Below, piece by piece: positions 13,986 to 21,991 of a stretch of 26,153 nt of DNA. Made by a program: the position numbers and the translations under genes. Numbering within the stretch: position 1 is the stretch's first letter; each line of letters opens with the position of its first letter. Source of the stretch: 2-01-FULL-45-10 sp964433975 (GTDB lineage Bacteria; Omnitrophota; Gorgyraeia; 2-01-FULL-45-10); contig CAYSSS010000019.1 in assembly GCA_964433975.1 (NCBI GenBank), positions 1-26,153 on the forward strand, in the 5' to 3' direction. The notes below the pieces were generated by a model, which was not told where the DNA came from, did no database searches, and saw only the letters and a program-made list of their open reading frames with translations.

Positions 13986-14921
13986 TTAAACAAGAAATTC
14001 CTGGAAGAGCCAGGTGGAGAGATACCTCTCACCTGTGTCGGGCAGGACCACGACTATGGTCTTCCCTTTGGACTCTTGCCGCTTGGCTACCTCCAACGCC
14101 GCCTGCATCGCCGCGCCGCTCGATATGCCTACGAAGATACCTTCTTCCCGCGCCAACCTCTTTGCAACTTCTCCGGAATCTTCATTGGAGACCCGGATGA
14201 TCTCGTCTATGACCTTCATGTCCAGCACCTGGGGCACAAACCCTGCCCCTATACCCTGTATCTTGTGCGGACCCGACTTCTCGCCTGACAGCACTGCTGA
14301 ATCTTTCGGCTCAACGGCTATGATCTTCACGAACGGCTTCTTCTCTTTAAGGGACTCACCTACGCCGGTCACCGTGCCGCCGGTGCCGACGCCGGCTATG
14401 AATATATCCACCTTGCCATCAGTATCGCGCCATATCTCTTCGGCGGTCGTCTTGCGGTGTATCTCAGGGTTGGCGGGATTATTAAATTGCTGGGGCATAT
14501 AGGCGTTCTTGGTCTTCTTAACGAGCTCTTCCGCCTTTTCAACGGCGCCCTTCATGCCTTTCGCGCCATCGGTAAGCACTATCTGGGCGCCGAGTATCTT
14601 TAAGAGCTGCCTGCGCTCTATGCTCATCGTGTCCGGCATCGTCAGGATAAGCTTATATCCTTTTGCCGCCGCGACAAACGCGAGAGCTATGCCTGTATTA
14701 CCGGAAGTCGGCTCGACTATTACGGAATCTTTATTCAATAGCCCCTTCTTTTCGGCATCCTCTATCATGGCGACCCCTATCCTGTCCTTAACGCTCGACA
14801 TGGGGTTAAAAAATTCCAGCTTTGCCAGAACTGTCGCGTTAAGGCCGATGGTAAGTTTATTAATTTTAACTAAAGGGGTATTACCTATTGTCTTAGTGAT
14901 ATCAGAAAATATTCGAGACAC
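13986..14921 (-). CDS. cysK: Cysteine synthase A (O-acetylserine sulfhydrylase)
   Basis: PLP enzyme making cysteine from O-acetylserine and sulfide. The PLP lysine is K45 in NPMSSVKDRIG. The phosphate and substrate loops TSGNTGIALAFVAA and GTGGTVTGVG are present, as are PQQFNNPANPEIH and the C-terminal GISSGAA and LPDTGERYLSTWLF. The 311 residues are standard. The start is GTG at 14921, six bases after AGGAGG; an ATG four bases upstream is in another frame. It lies 21 nt after the Rrf2 gene stop and shares its promoter. The cysteine made here feeds IscS, ThiF/ThiS and tRNA thiolation. No cysE is in the window. Confidence 0.96.
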   Translation of the reverse strand: MSRIFSDITKTIGNTPLVKINKLTIGLNATVLAKLEFFNPMSSVKDRIGVAMIEDAEKKGLLNKDSVIVEPTSGNTGIALAFVAAAKGYKLILTMPDTMSIERRQLLKILGAQIVLTDGAKGMKGAVEKAEELVKKTKNAYMPQQFNNPANPEIHRKTTAEEIWRDTDGKVDIFIAGVGTGGTVTGVGESLKEKKPFVKIIAVEPKDSAVLSGEKSGPHKIQGIGAGFVPQVLDMKVIDEIIRVSNEDSGEVAKRLAREEGIFVGISSGAAMQAALEVAKRQESKGKTIVVVLPDTGERYLSTWLFQEFLV

Positions 14922-14942
14922 TCATAACCTCCTTTTGTTACC

Positions 14943-15398
14943 TCAGATAGAATACTCATAAACAGGCCTCTCGTTCGCGGACCTCTCCCTGTATCTAAAG
15001 GCCAACTCCTCAAAGGTCAGCGTATCGATCACCAAAGATATGGCCTGGCCGACCTCTTTCCATACGCCACGGAATATACAATTCTTAAGGTCTTTGCAGC
15101 CTTTATAGCCCTCCTCTACACACGATATGGGTTCGGTAGGACCATCTATAAAACGTATAACATCTCCCACGATTATATCTTTCGGAGATCTGGTAAGAAA
15201 GAATCCGCCTTTGACACCGCGTTTGCTTTTTACGAATCCGCCACTCTTTAAAGTGAGGAGGATCTGCTCCAAAAAATTTTCCGGCATATCCCCGGAGGCG
15301 GCTATTTCATTGATGGAGACGGCCTCCCCGTAACCATATCTCAGAGAAAGTTCCAATATGGCTTTTAACGCATAATCGCCTTTATAGCTTATCCTCAT
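14943..15398 (-). CDS. Rrf2-family regulator of cysK
   Basis: Winged-helix regulator of 151 residues, paralogous to the IscR-like protein of this window. N-terminus MRISYKGDYALKAILELS and the recognition region PENFLEQILLTLKSGGFVKSKRGVKGGFFL (about 39-68) match Rrf2. Cysteines C93, C101 and C107 suggest a bound Fe-S cluster, unlike CymR of Bacillus, which lacks such ligands. The tail ends RERSANERPVYEYSI, a short extension beyond most family members. GGAGGT precedes the ATG. It is encoded directly before cysK and behind a strong promoter with a 17-bp palindrome, so autoregulation and control of cysteine synthesis are likely. Whether it senses cluster, cysteine or sulfide is unknown. Confidence 0.92.
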   Translation of the reverse strand: MRISYKGDYALKAILELSLRYGYGEAVSINEIAASGDMPENFLEQILLTLKSGGFVKSKRGVKGGFFLTRSPKDIIVGDVIRFIDGPTEPISCVEEGYKGCKDLKNCIFRGVWKEVGQAISLVIDTLTFEELAFRYRERSANERPVYEYSI

Positions 15399-15425
15399 TA
15401 GATGACCTCCATAAACACTACAAAC

Positions 15426-15471
15426 ATGATTAACTTAGTCATAATTATACATGAATCGATATTTTTGTCAA
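15426..15471 (-). promoter_or_regulatory. Promoter and palindromic operator of the rrf2-cysK operon
   Basis: -35 TTGACA (15466-15471), 16-nt spacer, -10 TATAAT (15444-15449). Immediately downstream, 15426-15442 reads ATGATTAACTTAGTCAT, a 17-bp palindrome broken only at one symmetric pair and the centre. It covers the expected transcription start, where a repressor would act. It differs from the operator of the iscR gene. Confidence 0.85.
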
Positions 15472-15491
15472 GTTTTATTTGAAAATAGTTT

Positions 15492-16163
15492 TTAAACGAT
15501 CTTTCCGTCTCTTAAGTTTACTATGCGGTGCGCTTGTGAGCCGAGGGTGGGGTTGTGTGTGGCGAGGATAATCGTTAGGCCCTCTTCCTTATTCAGCTTC
15601 TTGAAGAGGTCGACTATCTCCTGGGAGTTCTTTGTGTCGAGATTTCCTGTCGGTTCGTCCGCGATCAGGAACTTTGGATTGATCGCCAGGGCCCTGGCGA
15701 CAGCGACTCTCTGCCTCTCGCCTCCCGACAGCTGTTTTGGCAGGTGATTGATGCGGTGGCCTAAGCCTATCTTCTTAAGCAGTTCTTTCAGATCGCTCTT
15801 TACCTGGGGCAGCCTCGCGAAATAGAGAGGAAGCTCTATATTTTCAAGCACAGTGAGCGTGGGGATGAGTAAAAATTCCTGGAAGATAAAACCTATGTGG
15901 CCCCTTCTTAAGATCACCAGGCTCTTCTCTTTTGCCCGTGATACGTCTCTGCCAAAGACCTCGAGGCTCCCGGAAGTGGCATTGTCAAGGCACCCAACAA
16001 GGTCCAGGAGCGTCGTCTTACCGGAGCCTGACGCGCCCATCAGCGCCACGAACTCTCCGGCCATTATAATAATATCGACGCCGTTGACGGCGTACACCTT
16101 TTCGGTGCCGCGCATATATATCTTCACGAGATTTTGGGCTTTAATGATGATTTCGTTTGCCAT
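15492..16163 (-). CDS. ABC transporter ATPase (LolD/MacB subfamily)
   Basis: Cytosolic ATPase of 223 residues that drives the permease encoded just upstream. Walker A is GASGSGKTT (43-51), the Q loop lies in GFIFQEFLLIPTLTVLENIELPL, the signature is LSGGERQRVAVARAL, Walker B is FLIADEPTGNLDT, and the switch histidine is in LATHNP. The LIPTLTVLENIELPL and ADEPTGNLD features mark the MacB/LolD group that moves lipoproteins, drugs or peptides by mechanotransmission rather than through a membrane pore. It starts 2 nt after the permease stop and is the last gene of the long thi-envelope transcript. No terminator hairpin follows; the cysK regulator promoter lies 21 nt on. Confidence 0.95.
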   Translation of the reverse strand: MANEIIIKAQNLVKIYMRGTEKVYAVNGVDIIIMAGEFVALMGASGSGKTTLLDLVGCLDNATSGSLEVFGRDVSRAKEKSLVILRRGHIGFIFQEFLLIPTLTVLENIELPLYFARLPQVKSDLKELLKKIGLGHRINHLPKQLSGGERQRVAVARALAINPKFLIADEPTGNLDTKNSQEIVDLFKKLNKEEGLTIILATHNPTLGSQAHRIVNLRDGKIV

Positions 16164-16165
16164 AT

Positions 16166-17350
16166 TTATTCGCCCCTGCGAATAGCTTCTATAGGTTTCA
16201 TAGACGCCGCCCTGTAGGCCGGATAGATGCCCGCGATCAACCCTATGACCACCGCGCCAATAAAAGATAATATTATGGCGTCCGGTGTTATGACGACCAG
16301 CTGACCGTTTGGAGCATAGGGCAGGACTTTTTTTAATATTATCTCTACCGTCTTACCGCCCAGGAGCGCGACTACATCGCCTATCGCTCCTCCGAGAACA
16401 CAGATGAGGGTCGTCTCTACCCAGATTATCTTGAATACATCCAGCCTCGATGCCCCTATAGCCTTCATAACCCCTATTTCGCTGGTGCGCTCGAACACCG
16501 ACATCAATATAGTGTTGACCACCCCTATCACGGCTATTATTATCGCTATAAAAGCGACCGAACTTGTCATCGCCTTCGCGGACGATACCAGATTCAGGAT
16601 AGTCCCTTTTACCTGAGCGAGGCTGATTATCTGAATGCCGGGCTCATTATAAAGATCCTCTTCGAATTTTGACAACTGGCCAAGATCCTGAAGTTTTATA
16701 CCTATACCTGTAAGCTTGCCGGGGAGGTTGAATATATTTTGCGCTGTTTTTAGCGGCATGAAGATCATCCCGTCATCCTGCGTTCCGGTCCTCTCGAATA
16801 TCCCCGCTACCTTAAGCACCTTATCTTTACCGGGCACAAATATCTTGTCCCCCACGGAGCGCTGTTCCAGCTCGGCTGCCTCGTAACCCATGATGACCTC
16901 GTCCGCATCTAGGCCGGAAAACCAGCCGCCGGACTTGAACTTGGACCATGGCTTGAGCTCTATGTAAGACTTCTCTATTCCCATATAGAGGGCTATCCCG
17001 CCGCGGCCATCCTGCCTTTCAGGGTCATACGCTGTTGAGACCAGCTGGGGAGTTATCTTGTCTATCCTGGGGTCACTCGTTATCTTGTCGTATACTGCCT
17101 CCTCCATGTAACGCAATCCGCCGCCGCCTTTAAGCATCAGTGTCGCCGCTTCATAAGGGCAGCCCTTGGCGGTGATGAGCAGCTGGTAGCCCATCTTATC
17201 GATATCAGTCTTCAATGACCTCTGGTACCCTGTATCAAAACCGCGCAGACTAACGAGGACGGCTATGGCTATGGCGACTCCGCCGATAGTAAGTACCGTG
17301 CGCACCTTCTTTCTGGTCAGATTCCTGAAAGCTACGGAAACGAGATTCAT
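16166..17350 (-). CDS. ABC permease of the MacB/FtsX type
   Basis: Inner-membrane subunit of 394 residues with the typical layout. One N-terminal helix (about 18-36, VRTVLTIGGVAIAIAVLVSL) is followed by a large periplasmic MacB-like domain (about 40-260). Three C-terminal helices follow (MTSSVAFIAIIIAVIGVVNTILMSV, the IWVETTLICVLGGAIGDVVALLGG region, and ILSFIGAVVIGLIAGIYPAYRAA). The conserved ERTSEIGVMKAIGAS and GIYPAYRAASMKPIEAIR stretches are family hallmarks. The gene overlaps the OB-fold lipoprotein stop by four bases and is followed 2 nt later by its ATPase. With an outer-membrane protein and lipoproteins in the same operon it could move something across or out of the envelope, but substrate and direction are not known. 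Confidence 0.93.
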   Translation of the reverse strand: MNLVSVAFRNLTRKKVRTVLTIGGVAIAIAVLVSLRGFDTGYQRSLKTDIDKMGYQLLITAKGCPYEAATLMLKGGGGLRYMEEAVYDKITSDPRIDKITPQLVSTAYDPERQDGRGGIALYMGIEKSYIELKPWSKFKSGGWFSGLDADEVIMGYEAAELEQRSVGDKIFVPGKDKVLKVAGIFERTGTQDDGMIFMPLKTAQNIFNLPGKLTGIGIKLQDLGQLSKFEEDLYNEPGIQIISLAQVKGTILNLVSSAKAMTSSVAFIAIIIAVIGVVNTILMSVFERTSEIGVMKAIGASRLDVFKIIWVETTLICVLGGAIGDVVALLGGKTVEIILKKVLPYAPNGQLVVITPDAIILSFIGAVVIGLIAGIYPAYRAASMKPIEAIRRGE

Positions 17351-17715
17351 TTTATCCGGACTCCTTTGCCCGTTATCTCTGGCTTGCCTTCTTTGATCGC
17401 AACCTCGCCGTCAATGACTACCGTGCGGCCTACGCTTTGCGGGATGGCTATCCCGGAAGGCGTCAGGTCTACATATATTACCGCTTCGCCGTCTTTTATA
17501 TTGAACCAGCAGCCTGTCGGGCATTCGCTGGTTATCTTGCCCTGGACGGTTACAGACTTTTCGCTGTAGCTGGCCGGACGCATCAGAATATTTTTTACTT
17601 CGGTGACGCTTCGCCCCGGAGTCATCTCCCCGTAGATCTCCGGCTTGCCGCAGCCGGCCAGGGTAGCCACTAATACAAAATATGCCGCTAATATAAGGTT
17701 CTTTTTTCTGGTCAT
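17347..17715 (-). CDS. Small lipoprotein with predicted OB fold and CxxxC (DUF4920-like)
   Basis: Predicted lipoprotein of 122 residues: signal sequence with lipobox LAGC (C22), then a short linker and a beta-rich domain. The domain pattern VTVQGKITSECPTGCWFNIKDGEAVIYVDL, ending in GRTVVIDGEVAIKEGKPEITGKGV, looks like an OB fold. C65 and C69 (ECPTGCW) sit in the first hairpin, as in DUF4920-type proteins. The pair could bind a metal or form a disulfide. It shares ATGA overlaps with the genes on both sides, so it is tightly coupled to the FMN-binding-like lipoprotein and the ABC permease, and probably works at the periplasmic face of that transporter. Fold call is by pattern only. Confidence 0.6.
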   Translation of the reverse strand: MTRKKNLILAAYFVLVATLAGCGKPEIYGEMTPGRSVTEVKNILMRPASYSEKSVTVQGKITSECPTGCWFNIKDGEAVIYVDLTPSGIAIPQSVGRTVVIDGEVAIKEGKPEITGKGVRIK

Positions 17716-18356
17716 GGCTTACTCTCCTTATCGTACTTTAAGTCGCTCCTTTTGTCTAACATAAATTCGTCGAGCAGTATCAGGTTCTTCTTTAAGCCCC
17801 TAATAGTTGCCTTAAAATCTTCGGTATTCTTTTCTGTCGGGTCTTTTATGCCCGATATACGGCTGCCGGGTTCATCGATCTTATAAAAGTCCTCCAGCGT
17901 GAGACCCTTGAACTGGTCGGTAAAAGATCTGCTCCTGAATTTAGCGGCCTCCGGGCTCGATAGCTTCTGGTAATAGAAATCTACGATCCTGCCTTCGGGA
18001 TCGGTCGCGAGGATCAACTGCATGCCACCGTAGATACCCTTCTGGTTCACGCCGTGCACGTGGCCGATCGTATCCTTCCCCTTCATTATAATGTAGTAGG
18101 CGTAAGGGACATCGATAGTTTCGTATACTCTTTCGAACTTATCCCCCAGCCTCTCTTCCACCCTATTCTTAAGTTTCTCACCGCCTCTTTCCTCTATAGT
18201 TATAAATTCCGTCTTGTATCCGGTGGACCCGGGGAAGATCCTCTTTATGTCCCTGTCGGGATCGTTCAGCGTGCAGCCAACGGCCGCAAACAAGAGAGCG
18301 CAGGATAGGATCATTAAACCTGAAATAATAGCGGCTGAAATCATTATCTTCTTCAT
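17712..18356 (-). CDS. Lipoprotein resembling FMN-binding (RnfG/NqrC-like) domains
   Basis: Envelope protein of 214 residues. A hydrophobic N-terminus ends in AVGC (C28), a possible lipobox. The central part (GVNQKGIYGGMQLILATDPEGRIVDFYYQKLSSPEAAKF, then FTDQFKGLTLEDF) has the layout of FMN_bind domains. The S/T-G-A-T-x-S flavin-attachment motif is not seen; SRISGIKDPTEKNTEDF stands in its place, so covalent FMN is doubtful and the domain may bind FMN loosely or not at all. I chose the ATG at 18356, one base after the upstream stop, over a TTG at 18368. It follows the outer-membrane protein and overlaps the OB-fold lipoprotein. Alternative: an unrelated lipoprotein of unknown fold. Confidence 0.55.
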   Translation of the reverse strand: MKKIMISAAIISGLMILSCALLFAAVGCTLNDPDRDIKRIFPGSTGYKTEFITIEERGGEKLKNRVEERLGDKFERVYETIDVPYAYYIIMKGKDTIGHVHGVNQKGIYGGMQLILATDPEGRIVDFYYQKLSSPEAAKFRSRSFTDQFKGLTLEDFYKIDEPGSRISGIKDPTEKNTEDFKATIRGLKKNLILLDEFMLDKRSDLKYDKESKP

Positions 18357-18357
18357 A

Positions 18358-19383
18358 TCAAGTCCCAAAATAGTAGACCTGCAAATAGAGCTTCGTGTCG
18401 CGTGGCTTATTATATGTGGTGTACATATTCAGGTCCTGTATGAACGCGACTCGCAGAGTTATCTTCGGATCCAGTTTATACGTCAGGCTCATGCTGAAAG
18501 TGGAGTCGTCGGTCCTACTCTTCTTCATATCGTTGACGAACGACATCACCTGCGTCTCTACGCTCCAGTTCTGGCTCACCGGGGCGGTGTAGTCTGCCTC
18601 CAGCATATACCCTATGACATTCTTCTTTTCGTTCCTGCCGTACGCGGCCTCTCCCTTAAAGAGAAACGAGTTCCATAGATACTGGCAATCAAGGCCCACC
18701 CTCTCTTTAAACATTGTCTCCTTGGACAAGAGGTGGTTATGCGGAAATGTCGACATCCCCATGGACTGGATCACGTTCCCCACTAGAGCCGATATCCCGT
18801 ACTGGAAGTTGTTGGTCCAGGTAGTGCCTATGCGCCCCGTCGCCAGGTAGCTTGAGTCCTCTCTCCTTATACTCATGCCGGAACCTATCTGGATGGCCGC
18901 TTCATAATCGAAGCTGGCCATCGAGCCGCGCAGGGAACCTCCCCAGTCCTTCTTGAACCCTATATCCCTCATCATAAGGGTCTGGAGTATCGTCGAGTGT
19001 GTATCTACTATCGGCTCGAGACCGAACGCCGGATCGAAATGCCCGCCCTTGATCTTGAGCTCGGGGCTGAACCTGTATTCCGCCCATGCGTTGTGTATCT
19101 CGCAAGAGACGGCGTTTTTGAATTTTTCATTGGCGTTATAGGCGGCGCGTACCTGTATATCCGTGGTTAGATAATCTCCGTACTGGCTTGAAAATTTTCC
19201 GTAATGTTCAAACCCGACCGAGTTGGACAAGGTCTCACTCTCGCCTATCCACCCCTTCTGGCGCGAATGGCCTACGAGACCGTTGACCTCCTTATAGAAC
19301 AGAAAGTCGCTCGCCCAGGCCGTAGCGGACCCGGAGATGGCGAACATGATCGCGAGCGCGAGTATCTGTTTATTTGATCGCAT
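18358..19383 (-). CDS. Predicted outer-membrane beta-barrel protein
   Basis: Exported protein of 341 residues. A signal peptide (about 1-25, ending ATAWAS) precedes alternating polar/aromatic strands typical of a barrel. Examples are YLTTDIQVRAAYNA, VSCEIHNAWAEYRFSPELKIKGGHF, NVIGYMLEADYTAPVSQNWSVETQVMSFV and DPKITLRVAFIQDLNMYTTY, and it ends TKLYLQVYYFGT. No named family is recognised; it resembles phosphate-selective-porin or generic carbohydrate-porin style proteins only in texture. It starts 2 nt after thiF. No good Shine-Dalgarno is seen, but TGATATAAT lies upstream so that its predicted transcript could start on the A of the ATG. It heads the envelope module with two lipoproteins and the MacB-type transporter. 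Confidence 0.75.
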   Translation of the reverse strand: MRSNKQILALAIMFAISGSATAWASDFLFYKEVNGLVGHSRQKGWIGESETLSNSVGFEHYGKFSSQYGDYLTTDIQVRAAYNANEKFKNAVSCEIHNAWAEYRFSPELKIKGGHFDPAFGLEPIVDTHSTILQTLMMRDIGFKKDWGGSLRGSMASFDYEAAIQIGSGMSIRREDSSYLATGRIGTTWTNNFQYGISALVGNVIQSMGMSTFPHNHLLSKETMFKERVGLDCQYLWNSFLFKGEAAYGRNEKKNVIGYMLEADYTAPVSQNWSVETQVMSFVNDMKKSRTDDSTFSMSLTYKLDPKITLRVAFIQDLNMYTTYNKPRDTKLYLQVYYFGT

Positions 19384-19398
19384 ATTTATATTATATCA
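19383..19398 (-). promoter_or_regulatory. Possible internal extended -10 promoter before the barrel gene
   Basis: TGATATAAT (TG at 19397-19398, TATAAT at 19390-19395) lies inside the thiF end. The seventh base after the -10 is the A of the ATG at 19383. The -35 is poor (CTGGAA with 17-nt spacing), so it may be weak. Confidence 0.4.
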
Positions 19399-20006
19399 CT
19401 CTTCAGCACATATTCCAGTATGACGTCCGCCTGCTTCGCGGCGGCCACGTTCACCCGCGGCGACAGCGCCGGCTTTTGAGAGATATCGGATCTTAAATCC
19501 CCTATCATGACGAGATTATCCTTCAGCCTGTGGATCTTTATATCGTCGCTCGAGCCGATCCCGCCGAGGCCGGAGACCGCCACGATGAATTTACTCATTT
19601 GAAGCAGCTTCTCCAGGAGCATCTTCTTATATCCGGCCGTATCAAGGCACTCCGCCACGATATCGCATTCGCCGAATATCTCGCCTATGTTATGCTCCTC
19701 TATCTTCTTATTGACCATCTTGAGCTTGAGGCCCGGATTTATCCTTAAGAGGTTCTCTTCCAGCGCCTCGATCTTGACCCTGCCCACCTGGTCCAGGAAA
19801 TAGAACTGCCTGTCGAGATTCGCGGCGTCGAGGATATCGAAGTCCGCTATTACAAGCTTCGAAACTCCCGCCCTGACAAGGTTCATGGCGCAATTTGACC
19901 CCAGTCCTCCGGCGCCCGCGATCCCTATATTGGCGTTCCGGACCTTGTCGAAACTCTCTCTGCCCAGCTTCTTCTCTATATTGTCGAGAAATATATCTTT
20001 TGTCAT
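19386..20006 (-). CDS. thiF: ThiS adenylyltransferase ThiF (short family 2)
   Basis: E1-like enzyme that adenylates the C-terminal glycine of ThiS so that it can receive sulfur for thiazole formation. The nucleotide loop GIAGAGGLGSN, acceptor region IADFDILDAANLDRQFYF and adenylation-type ECLDTAGYK are present. At about 206 residues it is the compact form found beside ThiH in anaerobes, without the C-terminal half of E. coli ThiF. I chose the ATG at 20006, which overlaps the thiH stop as ATGA, over a TTG at 20018. The gene order thiS-thiG-thiH-thiF is canonical. Its stop is followed 2 nt later by the outer-membrane protein gene. Confidence 0.93.
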   Translation of the reverse strand: MTKDIFLDNIEKKLGRESFDKVRNANIGIAGAGGLGSNCAMNLVRAGVSKLVIADFDILDAANLDRQFYFLDQVGRVKIEALEENLLRINPGLKLKMVNKKIEEHNIGEIFGECDIVAECLDTAGYKKMLLEKLLQMSKFIVAVSGLGGIGSSDDIKIHRLKDNLVMIGDLRSDISQKPALSPRVNVAAAKQADVILEYVLKSDII

Positions 20007-21022
20007 ATATGCATCCAATCCTTGAGCACGGGCTGGTATCCTTTTTTTTCAAGCATCGCCTTTATCTCATGCACGGTGCGGTTGTCCGATATCTCGAACT
20101 GGCATACATTTCCGTTGCCACCGGCTCCATCGGGTTGGATAGTGTGGCCCCCGACCATCGTTGTGGAGCCCGCCGACATCCTGGTGACGCCAAGAGGTAT
20201 TAAATTCTCCCTTAACGCCGGGTCTTCTCTTGTCGATATCGTTATACCGAGCCTCGGCAGGAATATTCGTAACGCCGTGATTATTTGCACCATATTCTTA
20301 TCGCTTACCCGGGATGGCGTCTTAAAGCCGCTCACCTGCGGCCTGATCCTCGGGATGGATACGCCGATATCCGCCTCGGGATACTTATCCTGCAGATACT
20401 TTGCGTGAAGACCTAAAAGGTAGACTTCTTTTCTCCAGTCGTTGAGCCCCAGGAGCACGCCGATATTGATACTCCTCATCCCTGCCCTGGCGCCGCGTTC
20501 GGGCGCGCCGAACCTGAAATCATAATCGCTCTTAGGGCCGGCGATATGCATCTTCGCGTATATCTCTTTGTCATACACTTCCTGGTATACGGTCAGCCCA
20601 TCGACCCCTTCCGAGATCAGCCCGGAATATTCCGCTTCGGTCAGGGGGTAGACTTCGATCGATATTGAAGAGAAATATTTTTTGAGGATCTTTACGCAAT
20701 CTTTTATATAGCTTACCGGGCTCATAGCGCGAGATTCTCCGGTAAGCACGAGTATATGCTTGAGGCCCGTGGATGAGATGAACCGCGCTTCGGCCTCCAC
20801 TTCCTCGGCGGTCAGCCTTCGCCTCCCTATATCATTATTTATGTTGAAGCCGCAATATAGGCAGGCATTGTCACAGTAATTTGCCAGGTAGATCGGCGTA
20901 TATAGCTGTATGGTCCTGCCGAAATATCTTAAAGTTATTTCGCGGGCCCTCTGGGCCATCGCTTCCAGTGATGACTCGGCCGATTCCGCCAGCATCCCTG
21001 AAAATTCTTTTTCATTAACCAT
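20003..21022 (-). CDS. thiH: 2-iminoacetate synthase ThiH (radical SAM)
   Basis: Cleaves tyrosine with a 5'-deoxyadenosyl radical to give dehydroglycine for the thiazole ring and p-cresol as by-product. The [4Fe-4S]-SAM cysteines are C50, C54 and C57 in YCDNACLYCGFN, preceded by IYLANYC as in ThiH. Later blocks LTGESRAMSPVSYIKDCV, VYQEVYDKEIYAKMHIAGPKSDYDFRFGAPERGARAGM and ISTREDPALRENLIPLGVTRMSAGSTT are ThiH hallmarks and separate it from the related HydG, whose C-terminal CxxC region is not seen. The 339 residues are a little short of most ThiH. It overlaps the thiG end by 8 bases. Use of ThiH rather than ThiO points to anaerobic life. Confidence 0.95.
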   Translation of the reverse strand: MVNEKEFSGMLAESAESSLEAMAQRAREITLRYFGRTIQLYTPIYLANYCDNACLYCGFNINNDIGRRRLTAEEVEAEARFISSTGLKHILVLTGESRAMSPVSYIKDCVKILKKYFSSISIEVYPLTEAEYSGLISEGVDGLTVYQEVYDKEIYAKMHIAGPKSDYDFRFGAPERGARAGMRSINIGVLLGLNDWRKEVYLLGLHAKYLQDKYPEADIGVSIPRIRPQVSGFKTPSRVSDKNMVQIITALRIFLPRLGITISTREDPALRENLIPLGVTRMSAGSTTMVGGHTIQPDGAGGNGNVCQFEISDNRTVHEIKAMLEKKGYQPVLKDWMHI

Positions 21023-21785
21023 CTCTTAGGAATCCTGTAAGAGGTGAAGAGGCGCCCGCTTCCTGAGACTCTACCGGGAGAGTCGAAAGATATGCCAGCC
21101 TTCCCGCCTTTACCGCCAGGGCGAAGGCCCTGGCCGCCGCGACTGGATCTTCCGAGATCGCTATTGCCGTATTCACCAGCACGGCGGCGCATCCGAGCTC
21201 CATGCATTCGCACGCGTCAGACGGCCTGCCGAGCCCCGCGTCGACTATCACGGGTATCTTTATCTCGCGCACCATTATCTCCACGAGCTCTCTGGTCTTA
21301 ACGCCCCTGTTGCTTCCTATGGGCGAGCCAAGAGGCATCACCGCGGCGGCGCCGGCATCCGCCATGCGCCTTGCCATCGATAGGTCCGGGCTCATGTACG
21401 GAAAGACCTTAAACCCTTCTTTTGCGAGTATCCCGGTGGCCTTGAGCGTCTCCATGTTGTCAGGTAGAAGATACTTGTTGTCCTGTATCACTTCTATCTT
21501 CACCCAGTCGCTGGCTCCGGAGGCTCGCGCGAGCCGCGCTATCCTTACGGCCTCATCGGCATTCCTTGCGCCGGATGTATTGGGCATTACGATACAGCCG
21601 TCCGGTATAAAATCGATGATATTATCGGTCTTTGAAGCGCTGTCCACCCGCCTCAAAGCCACGGTCGCCACCTCTATCTGCGCCCCGGCAAGGGCTTCCT
21701 TCATCAAGTTATAATTTGAAAATTTTCCGGTACCTACAAAGAGCCTGTTCGTTATGGCTTTACCGCCTATCTCTAAAGGATCCAT
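21015..21785 (-). CDS. thiG: Thiazole synthase ThiG
   Basis: TIM-barrel enzyme that condenses deoxyxylulose 5-phosphate, dehydroglycine and ThiS-thiocarboxylate into the thiazole phosphate. The N-terminal RLFVGTGKFSN, VATVALRRVD, the Schiff-base region DWVKIEVIQDNKYLLPD (imine lysine), MPLGSPIGSNRG and VDAGLGRPSDA are family signatures. Length 256 is standard. GGAGGGGG precedes the ATG. It lies 5 nt after thiS and overlaps thiH. Nothing is missing or broken. Confidence 0.97.
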   Translation of the reverse strand: MDPLEIGGKAITNRLFVGTGKFSNYNLMKEALAGAQIEVATVALRRVDSASKTDNIIDFIPDGCIVMPNTSGARNADEAVRIARLARASGASDWVKIEVIQDNKYLLPDNMETLKATGILAKEGFKVFPYMSPDLSMARRMADAGAAAVMPLGSPIGSNRGVKTRELVEIMVREIKIPVIVDAGLGRPSDACECMELGCAAVLVNTAIAISEDPVAAARAFALAVKAGRLAYLSTLPVESQEAGASSPLTGFLRDG

Positions 21786-21790
21786 CTGAT

Positions 21791-21991
21791 CTATCCCCCT
21801 CCAACGAAACTTACTATCTCGATATTATCGTTCTCTTTCAATTCTATCCCGGGCCATTCCGCCTTCGGCACTATGCGGGCGTTATGCTCGATCACGATAT
21901 GCTCGGGCACCAGCGACTTATGTAGTATAAGCTCTATTAGGTTCAGCTTTTTGTCGATCGTCTCGCTCTTACCGTTTATCTTTAGTATCAT
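21791..21991 (-). CDS. thiS: Sulfur carrier protein ThiS
   Basis: Ubiquitin-like carrier of 66 residues whose C-terminal glycine is adenylated by ThiF and turned into a thiocarboxylate. It ends ENDNIEIVSFVGGG, with the required terminal Gly-Gly. The N-terminal MILKINGKSETID and the central LVPEHIVIEHNARIVPKAEWPGIELKE fit the ThiS beta-grasp fold. The ATG overlaps the thiE end by 23 bases, so translation is coupled. Confidence 0.95.
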   Translation of the reverse strand: MILKINGKSETIDKKLNLIELILHKSLVPEHIVIEHNARIVPKAEWPGIELKENDNIEIVSFVGGG

